Shown here: positions 1 to 8,641 of the stretch, piece after piece | Numbering within the stretch: the first letter of the stretch is position 1 | How the letters are laid out: each line of letters opens with the position of its first letter | The notes under the pieces: generated by a model | The model's input: only the letters and a program-made list of their open reading frames with translations | Database searches by the model: none | Told to the model about the DNA's origin: nothing | Program-made: the position numbers and the translations under genes | NCBI GenBank assembly: GCA_913775025.1 | Contig: CAJYJW010000032.1 | Coordinates: 1-39,849 of the forward strand | Source: an uncultured Sphingomonas sp. | GTDB lineage: Bacteria; Pseudomonadota; Alphaproteobacteria; Sphingomonadales; Sphingomonadaceae | Direction: 5' to 3' | Length of the DNA: 39,849 nucleotides

Positions 1-2
1 CG

Positions 3-1412
3 TCGGTTTCGGGTTATCGCAAGCAGACCTCGCGGCTGCCGAACACCTATCCCGGCGTGGCGCCGGTCGCACCGGACGGCACGGTCCTGTCGCTGTTCGA
101 CGCCAGCCGCGATGACGACCGCAAGACCTATCAGCAAGAGGTGCGCTTCGCCACATCGCTGCCCGGCCCGTTCCAGCTCGTCGCCGGCGGCTTCTACCAG
201 CGCGACCGGACGAGCTATTGCGTGACGGAGCTGCTCGGCTTCCTCGATCTGGTGAGCGGTCCGCTGCCGTTCGGTAACTGGAACGATCAGCCCTATGTGC
301 TTTGCAACGCGCAGCGGGCGAAATCGACCGCGGCGTTCGCCGAAGGCACGCTCAAGCTCAGCGATACGATCAGCCTGACGGGCGGCGCGCGCTATACGTG
401 GGAGCGCAAGCGCTGGTTCGGCCGGCAGCAGGTGTTCCCGGCGCAGCTGCGGGGCGGCTTCGATCCGACGATCCCGTTCGGCGAGGCTCTGGACGCCAAC
501 GTCTTCGATTATCCGGCGAATGTGATCCAGGTGCGCGCCCGCGCCAACGAACCGACCTATCGCGGTAGCCTGAGCTGGCAGGCGACGCCGGAGATCTTTT
601 TGTACGGAACCTACTCGCGCGGTTTCAAGGGCGGCGGCTTCAACGATCAGGTCGGCACGTTCGCCCCCTTCACCAACGCCGACGGCAGCCAGAACGACGC
701 GCTGTTCGCCGCCGCCGCCGCCGCGACCAAACCTGAGAAAGCCGACAGTTTCGAGGTCGGTATCAAGACCCAGCTGTTCGATCGCCGGCTCCGCTTCAAC
801 CTCACGGGCTTTCACGTCACCTATAGCGATCTACAGAAGCAGATCGTCGTGCCGCTCGTCGTCAACGGCCAGCCATTCCAGGTGACGACCTTCTTCAATG
901 CGGCCAAGGCGCGCGTGCAGGGGATCGAGGCGGAACTGACCGCGCTGCCTACCGAGGGGCTGACGCTGCGCGGCGTGCTCGGCTACCTTGATGGCAAGTA
1001 TAAGAATTATGTCACGCCGATCCCGGCGGGCTATAATCTGGCGGATGCCCCGCTCGATCGCACGCCTAAATGGCAATGGACGGCGGATGCGACCTATGAG
1101 GTGCCGATCGGCAACTACAAGATCGCATTCAACGGCAACGTCAATTACGTCGCGCGCAACCTGTTCACCCAGTCGATCGACAATATCGCGGATAACACTT
1201 ATCTGAATGCGCGCACATTGGTGAACGCCTCCATCACGCTCGCCCAGGTTGACGGCGCTTATTATGTCCGTGTCATCGGACAGAACCTGACGGACAGGCG
1301 CTATCGCACCGCCCAGCAAGTCGTGGCAGGCCTATGGGACGACGCGCAATACGGCCCGCCGCGCTATTATGGGCTGGAGCTTGGCCTCAAGCTCGGCAGC
1401 CGCACCAATTGA
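3..1412 (+). CDS. TonB-dependent receptor, C-terminal part (5' end outside window)
   Basis: Frame is open from base 3; beta-barrel motifs (YGTYSRGFKGGGFN, NVNYVARNLFTQ, GQNLTDRRYR) and C-terminal GLELGLKLG typical of TonB receptors. Confidence 0.9.
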   Translation, partial: SVSGYRKQTSRLPNTYPGVAPVAPDGTVLSLFDASRDDDRKTYQQEVRFATSLPGPFQLVAGGFYQRDRTSYCVTELLGFLDLVSGPLPFGNWNDQPYVLCNAQRAKSTAAFAEGTLKLSDTISLTGGARYTWERKRWFGRQQVFPAQLRGGFDPTIPFGEALDANVFDYPANVIQVRARANEPTYRGSLSWQATPEIFLYGTYSRGFKGGGFNDQVGTFAPFTNADGSQNDALFAAAAAATKPEKADSFEVGIKTQLFDRRLRFNLTGFHVTYSDLQKQIVVPLVVNGQPFQVTTFFNAAKARVQGIEAELTALPTEGLTLRGVLGYLDGKYKNYVTPIPAGYNLADAPLDRTPKWQWTADATYEVPIGNYKIAFNGNVNYVARNLFTQSIDNIADNTYLNARTLVNASITLAQVDGAYYVRVIGQNLTDRRYRTAQQVVAGLWDDAQYGPPRYYGLELGLKLGSRTN

Positions 1413-1424
1413 AAGGCTCCCCCT

Positions 1425-1457
1425 GGGCGATCGGCGCGCGCCGATCGCCCTCTTTTT
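1425..1457 (+). terminator. Rho-independent terminator after the TonB receptor
   Basis: Perfect 10-bp stem GGGCGATCGG / CCGATCGCCC with CGCGCG loop followed by TCTTTTT, 12 nt after the stop. Confidence 0.9.
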
Positions 1458-1475
1458 GTCGGAGGATCTAAGCCA

Positions 1476-2139
1476 CTAAGCTGACCGGTTTGAGGCCGCC
1501 CCGCCTGTAAGATGTCGAAACAATTCCCGCTGGAAACCGCACGCCAGCCCCGCCCCGGGCAGGCTCTCGATGGCGCCGATGCCAGGTACTCCGTCGGGCG
1601 AGCTTTCGACAGAGCCGGCCTATTGTGCGTGACGGCGCGCGTGGTGAATTCTTGGATCAAGGCCACCGCACAATCATGCGTCCGTTCGCGCGGATCGCTT
1701 GTCGGGCGGGGGGGGGCGAGGATACGCATCTGCTCCATCAGGAGCGGCCGGTCCAGCCGCCAGCCCGCCAGCGTTTCGTGCCCGCGGCGGATGCCCTCAA
1801 GCCCGCCCGGCGCGAGCTTGCGCCGGCGACAGAGCGACATCGGGAGGAACTGGGCAAAAAAATCACGGAATAGCGGCACCGGATCGATCCGGTCGTATCC
1901 GCTGATCGACAGCGCATAGCCGGCATCGGCGCGCCGCGTCATCGAGATGCCGGCGGTATGCGGGGCAGAAAAGGTCGGCTTGATTGCCAGCGAAAGCATG
2001 CGACCTTCACGCCGCGCCGCGCGAGATGATAGGCCGTGAAGCTGCGAATAATGGTGATACCAATGACGAGACACCGGTCGCCCCGCCGGCCGGGTACGTA
2101 TCGCATCGTCGGGCAGGGTTTCGCGAGGGCTGCGCGCAT
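1476..2139 (-). pseudogene. Decayed DAO-family FAD-dependent oxidoreductase
   Basis: Fragments in different minus frames: CLVIGITIIRSFTAYHLARRGVKVA (damaged GxGxxG Rossmann), KPTFSAPHTAGISMTRRADAGYALSISGYDRIDPVPLFRDFFAQFLP, and AGSVESSPDGVPGIGAIESLPGAGLACGF; mid-region missing and several frameshifts. Confidence 0.75.
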
Positions 2140-2170
2140 GACATGCGTAAGGCGATGCGAGGAGACAGGC

Positions 2171-2446
2171 GTGGACGATCTTGACGAGTTGCTGGGCGCG
2201 ATGGCCCGCCGTATCGATCATCCCCGGCTTAGCGGGATGGAGACGCGGCTGATCGCACAGATCGCCGGCAGTCGGCGCGATCGCGCTGATCTGCCGCTGG
2301 GTGCTGCGCTGGCGACGGTGACGGCGGCGCTGGGGATCGGGCTGATGAGCGGGCAGGCGGTCGCCGGACCATCGCCTGCGGCGGCGATCACGCTCGACGC
2401 GGGGATCGCGCTCGCGCCATCGACGCGATTGGCGGCGCTTCCGTGA
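2171..2446 (+). CDS. Small single-TM protein, CnrY-like putative anti-sigma factor
   Basis: GTG start at 2171; 91 aa with N-terminal cytoplasmic segment then one hydrophobic stretch; overlaps next gene (GTGA); position matches CnrY in cnrYXH. Confidence 0.6.
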   Translation: MDDLDELLGAMARRIDHPRLSGMETRLIAQIAGSRRDRADLPLGAALATVTAALGIGLMSGQAVAGPSPAAAITLDAGIALAPSTRLAALP

Positions 2447-2880
2447 AGCGGGCGCGGGTGGGATTGCTGATGGTGGCGGCGCTCACAGCCGGGCTGGCGG
2501 GCGGAATGTTGGGGCAGCGGATCGCGCGGCCGGATCCGGGCGGCGGCGCGGCGCTGCACCGCCTGCTGCACGATGGCCTAGACCTGGACCGAGGGCAGGC
2601 CGCCGCGCTGGAGGGGCTGGAACAACGCTATGCCGCCCGTCGCCGCGTGCTTGAGGCCGGGATGCGGGCCGACAATGCCCGGCTGGCCGCCGCGATCGAG
2701 GCGGAACATGGCATCGGCCCGCGCGTGAATGCTGCGATCGAGGCGTCCCATCACAAGATGGGCAGCCTGCAGAAGGAGACGGTGGCGCATGTCTTCGCGA
2801 TGCGCCGGCTGCTGCATCCCGACCAGGTACGTCGTTTCGACAGCGCCGTGGCCAAGGCACTGATCGACGACGGTCGGTGA
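2443..2880 (+). CDS. Periplasmic heavy-metal sensor, CnrX/NccX-like
   Basis: N-terminal TM anchor; HRLLH and HVFAM (HxxxH / HxxxM) ligand-type motifs; helical LHDGLDLDRGQAAALEGLEQRYAARR. Confidence 0.8.
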   Translation: MKRARVGLLMVAALTAGLAGGMLGQRIARPDPGGGAALHRLLHDGLDLDRGQAAALEGLEQRYAARRRVLEAGMRADNARLAAAIEAEHGIGPRVNAAIEASHHKMGSLQKETVAHVFAMRRLLHPDQVRRFDSAVAKALIDDGR

Positions 2881-3443
2881 CGCCGCATGGCGCGCTCGAC
2901 GACGCGGCGCTCGCGGCGGAGGCTGTCAGCGGACGCGACGCCGCGTTCGCCGAACTGGTGCGCCGCCATCGCCAGCGTCTCTACCGCCTGATCCTGGCGA
3001 ACGTTAACGATGCGGACGAGGCCCTGGACCTGGTGCAGGAGACGTTTCTCTCGGCCCACCGCGCGCTCGCCCGCTATGATCCGGCGCGGCCCATGGGCGG
3101 CTGGCTGGCGGCGATCGCACTCAATAAGTGTCGCGACTGGGCACGCAGGCGGTCCGTGCGGCGGCTTTTCCGCCTCGCTCGCCCGCTGGACGAGGCGGGC
3201 GAGGTCGCGGGGGATGTGCCGGGGCAGGACGTGGCGGCCGATGCGCGACGGCGGATGGATCGCGTGGCGCGCGCGATCGCCGAAATGCCGGCCGGCCTGC
3301 GCGAGGTCCTGACGCTGCGCACCATCGACGGGTTGCCGCAGGCGGAGGTGGCGTCGCTGCTGGGCATCAGCCCGAAGGCGGTGGAGACGCGACTGTATCG
3401 CGCGCGGGCGCGGTTGCAGGCGCTGCTGCACGAGGGGGAATGA
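2877..3443 (+). CDS. ECF-type RNA polymerase sigma factor, CnrH-like
   Basis: Region 2 (DLVQETFLSAHRALARYDP) and region 4 (LREVLTLRTIDGLPQAEVASLLGISPKAVETRLYRARARL); GTGA overlap with upstream gene. Confidence 0.9.
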   Translation: MTPHGALDDAALAAEAVSGRDAAFAELVRRHRQRLYRLILANVNDADEALDLVQETFLSAHRALARYDPARPMGGWLAAIALNKCRDWARRRSVRRLFRLARPLDEAGEVAGDVPGQDVAADARRRMDRVARAIAEMPAGLREVLTLRTIDGLPQAEVASLLGISPKAVETRLYRARARLQALLHEGE

Positions 3444-3495
3444 CCCGGGCCGCGTACTAGGGTCAGGGCATACGGCACTGAGGGTATATAGGGTG

Positions 3496-5202
3496 ATGGA
3501 TTTGGTTTCCCGGCGCGGTTTTCTGCGCGGCGCGACGCTCACGGGTGGTGGTGTCGCGCTGGCCGGGGCGTTTCCCGGCTGGGCGCGCTCCGCAAGCCAG
3601 GGCCTGCCGCGCGATCTCCAAACCGTGTCCGGGCCGGAGATCGAACTGCGCATCCACCATCTGATGCTCATGATCGACGGGAAGCCGAGCCACGGCATCG
3701 GCATCAACGGCGGCGTGCCGGCGCCACTGATCCGCCTGCGCGAGGGGCAGGACGTCGTGCTTCGCGTCGTCAACGAACTGGACGAGGAAACCTCGCTCCA
3801 TTGGCATGGCCTGCTGGTGCCGATGCAATATGACGGCGTGCCCGGCATCTCCTTCCCCGGCATTCCGGCGCGATCGACCTTCGAATATCGCTTTCCTGTG
3901 CGGCAGGCGGGCACATACTGGTATCACAGCCATTCCGGTTTGCAGGAGCAGATGGGCCTGTACGGCCCCATCGTGATCGACCCGGCGGGCGCGGACCCGG
4001 TCGCCTTCGATCGCGAGCATGTGGTCGTGCTGTCCGACCACAGCGACCTTCACGGTCACGCGATCTTCGCCAAGCTGAAGAAGCAGCCGGGCTATTTCAA
4101 CTATCAACGACAGACGCTCGCCGGACAGATCGCGGGCCGTGACCAGTCGACGGCTGAGCGGGCGGAATGGGGCAAGATGCGGATGGACCCGGCGGACGTG
4201 TCCGACGTGACCGGATCGACCTACACCTACCTCGCCAACGGCCATGGCCCGCGTGACGACTGGACCGCCCTGTTCACGCCCGGCGAGCGGGTGCGGCTGC
4301 GCTTCGTCAACGCATCCGCCATGACGACGTTCGATGTGCGCATTCCCGGCCTGCCGCTGTCGGTGGTGCAGGCGGATGGGCTGAACGTGCGGCCGGTGGA
4401 GGTGGACGAGTTTCAGTTCGGCCCGGCCGAGACGTACGACGTGGTGGTGACACCGCGGGAGGATCGCGCCTACGCCATCGTGGGCGAGGCGATCGATCGA
4501 TCCGGCATGGCCCGCGCCACACTGGCGCCGCGCATTGGCATGGTGGCGGCCACGCCGCCGCTCCGCTCGCGCCCGCTCGCCGACATGAAGGATATGGGCA
4601 TGGGCGACATGAAGCACGGCGGCGACATGGCCGGCATGGACATGTCGATGCGCAATTTCGACAACGCCCTGCAGGTGAAGCGCGATCCCGGCGTACAGAC
4701 GATCGCGCCGATGCCGATCGATCGCATGGCGGATCCGGGGCAGGGCCTGGCGAACGCCGGCCACCGCGTGCTCACCTATCACGACCTCGTCGCGCTTGAG
4801 AAGAATCCGGACACGCGCGCGCCCGAACGCTCGATAGACATTCACCTGACCGGCAACATGGAACGCTACATGTGGTCGTTCGATGGCGTGAAGATGAGCG
4901 ACGCGCGCGAGCCCATCGCCTTCACGCAAGGGGAGCGGGTGCGCGTGAACCTCATCAACGATACGATGATGGGCCACCCGATCCACCTGCACGGCCATTT
5001 CTTCGAACTGGCGACGGGCAAGGGCGATCATGCCCCGCGCAAGCATACCGTACTGGTGCAACCGGGCGGCATCGCCACGTTCGATCTGACCGCGGATGCC
5101 TTGGGCGACTGGGCGTTCCACTGCCATATGCTCTACCATATGCATGCCGGGATGATGCGCGTCGTATCGGTGCGGCCGGCGGACGCGGGGGCGGCGGCAT
5201 GA
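3496..5202 (+). CDS. copA: Copper-resistance multicopper oxidase CopA
   Basis: Tat signal SRRGFLRG; cupredoxin motifs HWHGLLVP, YWYHSHSG, HPIHLHGHFFEL, HCHMLYHMHAGMM; Met-rich MKDMGMGDMKHGGDMAGMDMSM. Confidence 0.95.
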   Translation: MDLVSRRGFLRGATLTGGGVALAGAFPGWARSASQGLPRDLQTVSGPEIELRIHHLMLMIDGKPSHGIGINGGVPAPLIRLREGQDVVLRVVNELDEETSLHWHGLLVPMQYDGVPGISFPGIPARSTFEYRFPVRQAGTYWYHSHSGLQEQMGLYGPIVIDPAGADPVAFDREHVVVLSDHSDLHGHAIFAKLKKQPGYFNYQRQTLAGQIAGRDQSTAERAEWGKMRMDPADVSDVTGSTYTYLANGHGPRDDWTALFTPGERVRLRFVNASAMTTFDVRIPGLPLSVVQADGLNVRPVEVDEFQFGPAETYDVVVTPREDRAYAIVGEAIDRSGMARATLAPRIGMVAATPPLRSRPLADMKDMGMGDMKHGGDMAGMDMSMRNFDNALQVKRDPGVQTIAPMPIDRMADPGQGLANAGHRVLTYHDLVALEKNPDTRAPERSIDIHLTGNMERYMWSFDGVKMSDAREPIAFTQGERVRVNLINDTMMGHPIHLHGHFFELATGKGDHAPRKHTVLVQPGGIATFDLTADALGDWAFHCHMLYHMHAGMMRVVSVRPADAGAAA

Positions 5203-6161
5203 TCCGCGCGCTTCTTTCCCTCGCGCTCTCCGCCGTGGCGGCCCCCGTTATGGCGCAGGGCCACGCCGGCCACGCGATGCCCACCGATCCGCACGCCGGC
5301 CATGCGATGCCGCCCGCCGCGCCCACTGTTTCGGCCGATCCGCATGCCGGCCACGCGATGTCCGCGCCCGCCACCGCGCCGGATACGTCCGCCGTCGATC
5401 CGGTCGGTACCGATCAGCAGCCCGGTTCCGCCCCCGCGCCCACCCCGCCGACCGATCGCTACGGCGACCGCTACTGGCCGGCGGACGCCATGGCGGCCGC
5501 GCGTGACAAGGTGCGACGCGAGCATGGCGGGATGAACGTCGGCATGGTGATGATAAACATCGCCGAGTGGCAGCCTGCCCGCGGCAAGGATCGCTTCCGC
5601 TGGGACGGCGAGGGGTGGTTCGGCGGCGACGTCAATCGCCTGACCGTGAAGACCGAAGGCGAGGGCGTGTTCGGCGGCGGCGTGGAGGAGGCCGAGGCGC
5701 AGGCGCTTTATAGCCGCGCGCTCGACGCCTATTGGAACCTCCAGGCCGGCGTCCGGCAGGATCTCGGGCCGGGTCCGAAACGCACTTATGCGGTAATCGG
5801 TGCGGAGGGGCTGGCGCCCTATTGGTTCGAGGTGGAAGGCGCGCTTTTCCTGTCGAACAAGGGCGACGTGTCCGGGCGGATCGAGGCCTATTACGATCAG
5901 CGGATCACCCAGCGGCTGATCGTGCAGCCGCGCACGGAGATCGACGTCTCGGCGCAGGACGTGGCGGAGACGCGGACGGGACGTGGATTGAGCAAGGCCT
6001 CGCTCGACCTGCGGCTGCGCTACGAAATCCGCCGCGAGTTTGCGCCCTACGTGGGGATCAGCCATGAACGCCGGCTCGGCCGCACCGCGCGCTATGCGCA
6101 AGCCGGCGGGGAAGATCGCGCCGATACCCGCTTCGTCATGGGACTGCGCACCTGGTTTTGA
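5199..6161 (+). CDS. copB: Copper resistance protein B (outer membrane)
   Basis: ATGA overlap with copA; signal peptide; HAGHAM repeats; C-terminal YDQRITQRLIVQPRTEIDVSAQD and YVGISHERRLGRTA typical of CopB. Confidence 0.92.
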   Translation: MIRALLSLALSAVAAPVMAQGHAGHAMPTDPHAGHAMPPAAPTVSADPHAGHAMSAPATAPDTSAVDPVGTDQQPGSAPAPTPPTDRYGDRYWPADAMAAARDKVRREHGGMNVGMVMINIAEWQPARGKDRFRWDGEGWFGGDVNRLTVKTEGEGVFGGGVEEAEAQALYSRALDAYWNLQAGVRQDLGPGPKRTYAVIGAEGLAPYWFEVEGALFLSNKGDVSGRIEAYYDQRITQRLIVQPRTEIDVSAQDVAETRTGRGLSKASLDLRLRYEIRREFAPYVGISHERRLGRTARYAQAGGEDRADTRFVMGLRTWF

Positions 6162-6228
6162 ACCGATGGCCATCAGCAGACGCGGCACGACGTGCCGGAC
6201 CCGATGCGCAATGCATGAGAAAGCTTAG

Positions 6229-6265
6229 TTGGTGACCCCTACGGGACTCGAACCCGTGTTTTCGC
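6229..6265 (-). repeat. Left direct repeat = 3' end of tRNA-Glu (candidate att site)
   Basis: ttggtgacccctacgggactcgaacccgtgttttcgc, identical to 16838-16874 and in the same orientation; no complete tRNA cloverleaf here. Confidence 0.88.
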
Positions 6266-6411
6266 TGCGAGAGGACAGTAGAGTGGGTTGTCGCGGACCC
6301 CAGCGAACCAGGATATTCTTGTATTTCCGTCGTTTTCGAACTTGCTGGTTCGCCGGCGTTCGCCCGTGCTTATCGTCCAAGCGCTCCCGAAGTTTGGGCG
6401 GGGTGGAATAC

Positions 6412-6582
6412 ATGATCAGGGTAGCGGCGGAAGCGAAGCTGCAGACGCGTGCGGCTCGGGAGCGCCTCGCCCGTCGATCCGAGCCCAAGTGGCGAACAAT
6501 CAGCGAGGGCGCTCACATCGGCTATTATCGCGATGCCGGGCGTGGGCGCTGGGTGAGGCTGTGCCAAGGTGCGTGCCGGTAG
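6412..6582 (+). pseudogene. Tyrosine-recombinase integrase, N-terminal relic
   Basis: MIRVAAEAKLQTRAARERLARRSEPKWRTISEGAHIGYYRDAGRGRWVRL resembles the N-terminal arm-binding region of tRNA-site tyrosine integrases (TRTARxxL...PYW..I..G.xLGYRKG..G.WV); no catalytic domain follows. Confidence 0.65.
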
Positions 6583-6710
6583 ATTATCTCCACCTTGTAG
6601 AGGCCGTTGACCGTCTCGGCCAAAGCGTTGTGGAATCGGCCACCGACACGGCCAACCGACGGCGCGATACCAGTATCGGCGAGCCGCTTGGTGGACTGAT
6701 ATCCTGCCAC
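6568..6710 (-). mobile_element. IS3-family OrfB transposase fragment
   Basis: KRLADTGIAPSVGRVGGRFHNALAETVNGLYKVEIIYRHAPWHS resembles IS3 OrfB RLAEAGIEPSVGSVGDSYDNALAETINGLYKAEVIHRRGPWRS. Confidence 0.85.
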
Positions 6711-6892
6711 ATCTGCCGCTAAATCTCCCTTATCTCCTCAAGATTGCAGGTCAGGGAGGCCGGACTGACAAGAGTACGCGGCTTCGATCGACCTACCTTA
6801 TGTCACAGCTTCCGAGACGTGGAGACCGGACTGTAGCTGTCTGGAAAACGGACCGGGCATGCTCGCGATTGCCCGCGCAGGAGGGGAAAGAG

Positions 6893-8158
6893 ATGTCCAC
6901 CACGTTCAAGGACGACGTTGCCGTGCCGCCCGGTCTCTCCGCCGACCGGATCGTCGATATAGACATCTATTCGCCGCCCGGACGCGAGAAGGACTTCTAC
7001 GCCGCGTGGAAGACGTTGCAGGATAATTCCCCCCCGATCGTTTGGACGTCTCGTAACGAGGGTCACTGGATCGCGCTTTCGGGCGAGGTGCTCGCAGCGG
7101 TGCAAGGCGATCCAGAGCGTTTTTCGAACCGGATCATCGTCATACCGCGCTCGGTCGGCGAAAAGCATGCGCTGATCCCGACGACAATCGATCCACCCGA
7201 GCACCGCCCGTACCGTAGATTGCTTAACGATGGTCTCTCGCTTTCAAAGATCCGACATTTACACACGGCGATCGCCTCTGTCGCAGATGAGCTTATCGGC
7301 GGGTTCGTCGGGTTCGGTCGATGCGATTTCACCGCCGAGTTCGCACGCCTTTTTCCGATCCGCATCTTCATGTCGCTGGTCGCACTGCCGATGGCTGACG
7401 CGGATCGCCTGTGTTTCCTCGCCGAATGCATGACCAGACCGAACCCGCCACTGCCGTTCGAGGACGCCAAGCAAGCTTTCTACGCGTTCCTTGCGCCCGT
7501 CGTCGCCGAAAGGCGGGGCGGCTCCGGCGAGGACATCATCAGCGCGATCGTGAATGCGGATATCAACGGCCGCAAATTGAGTGATGAGGAGGCGCTGTCG
7601 CTGTGCACGCAGTTGCTGATCGCCGGCGTAGATACGGTGGTGAACGTGCTCGCATTCATCATGCTCGAACTCGCGCGCGATCCGGCGTTGCAGGAACGGC
7701 TCGCCGGCCTCACCCGCAGCGGGTTGCTTGCCGCGACGAACGAGCTGTTCCGGCGCTTCGGCTTCGTGACGATCGCGCGAACCGTACGCGAGGACATGGA
7801 GTTTCACGGCGTCCACTTGAAGGCCGGCGACCTCGTCTGCGTGCCGACGCAGGTCCACGGGCTCGACGAGCGGATCAATGCCTGCCCGCTCTCGATCGAC
7901 CTCGATCGACGCGGCGCGCGTCATTCCGCCTTCGGCAGCGGGCCGCACATGTGCCCGGGGCAGGAACTCGCACGCGCCGAGGTGGCGATCATGCTGGAAC
8001 GCTGGTTCGCCGCGATACCGCGCTTCCATGTCGGCGCGGACGCCGACCTGCGCAATCTGGCCGGCATTGTTCCACAAATCGCCCGTCTCACGCTTGAATG
8101 GGATGTTCTGCCTATGCCTTCGCATGATGGGCAGGGGGCGATCGAAGAGCTGGCTTGA
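6893..8158 (+). CDS. Cytochrome P450, P450cam (CYP101)-like
   Basis: ATG at 6893 after GGAGGGG; I-helix LLIAGVDTVVNVL, ExxR in NELFRRF, heme motif SAFGSGPHMCPGQELAR; FHGVHLKAGD and GLDERINACP resemble P450cam. Confidence 0.92.
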   Translation: MSTTFKDDVAVPPGLSADRIVDIDIYSPPGREKDFYAAWKTLQDNSPPIVWTSRNEGHWIALSGEVLAAVQGDPERFSNRIIVIPRSVGEKHALIPTTIDPPEHRPYRRLLNDGLSLSKIRHLHTAIASVADELIGGFVGFGRCDFTAEFARLFPIRIFMSLVALPMADADRLCFLAECMTRPNPPLPFEDAKQAFYAFLAPVVAERRGGSGEDIISAIVNADINGRKLSDEEALSLCTQLLIAGVDTVVNVLAFIMLELARDPALQERLAGLTRSGLLAATNELFRRFGFVTIARTVREDMEFHGVHLKAGDLVCVPTQVHGLDERINACPLSIDLDRRGARHSAFGSGPHMCPGQELARAEVAIMLERWFAAIPRFHVGADADLRNLAGIVPQIARLTLEWDVLPMPSHDGQGAIEELA

Positions 8159-8413
8159 GGGGCGGGTCGCGCGCATCACGAGCGATGCATTGGGGTTGGA
8201 TACCGAGGATCGCGAGAAACATCGAAGAGGTTGTCATGCAGGCCGGCATCGGCTCTGCTTCGCGCCGTTAGCTGGGCGGCAAATCGGCCATCGGATGGAC
8301 AAGAGCTTCAGTGGAGACGGCGATGCCCCCCAAAGCCCTCTACATGCCTGCGCCCCTCAACCCCGCTCTCAAGGCGAAGAACAAGCGGCTTTAGGTCTTG
8401 GCGGAACTGTGAC

Positions 8414-8476
8414 TCAGCCCATCTTGCCGATGGTGGTTGTGATGCCAGTGATATGCCGCGCGGTATCGGCGGATTA
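8414..8476 (-). pseudogene. Possible SDR C-terminal relic
   Basis: Minus frame reads SADTARHITGITTTIGKMG*, resembling the SDR C-terminus (cf. DESRQITGTAITIDNG in the SDR at 9933); very short. Confidence 0.35.
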
Positions 8477-8641
8477 AGTGGCGTCCGATCGGCCACCTTC
8501 GTTTACTCCTAATCCTGCTGCCGGTCATGTCGGCGCTGGTGTCGTGCTCGCAAAAGCGCATCGACAATCTCCCACCTGGCATCCGACATCCGGATTCGCT
8601 CACCCAACGCCTCCAGATGGCGGCAGTAAATTCATCGCAGA

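Noticed and set aside
3463-5145. 560-aa minus-strand ORF
   Set aside because: Antisense shadow of copA; composition is His/Arg-rich artefact of the reverse reading
5241-5360. Short repeated units as a CRISPR or tandem DNA array
   Set aside because: Repeats are in-frame HAGHAM coding repeats with irregular spacing; no CRISPR array was seen in the window
6229-6305. A second complete tRNA-Glu gene
   Set aside because: Only the 3' half matches; the 5' flank does not pair with the acceptor stem or form D and anticodon arms, so treated as an att-type duplicate
8159-8641. Several short ORFs after the P450 gene (e.g. 8231..8512, 8391..8693)
   Set aside because: No recognisable family, mutually overlapping, no ribosome sites; considered decayed intergenic DNA apart from the tentative SDR scar
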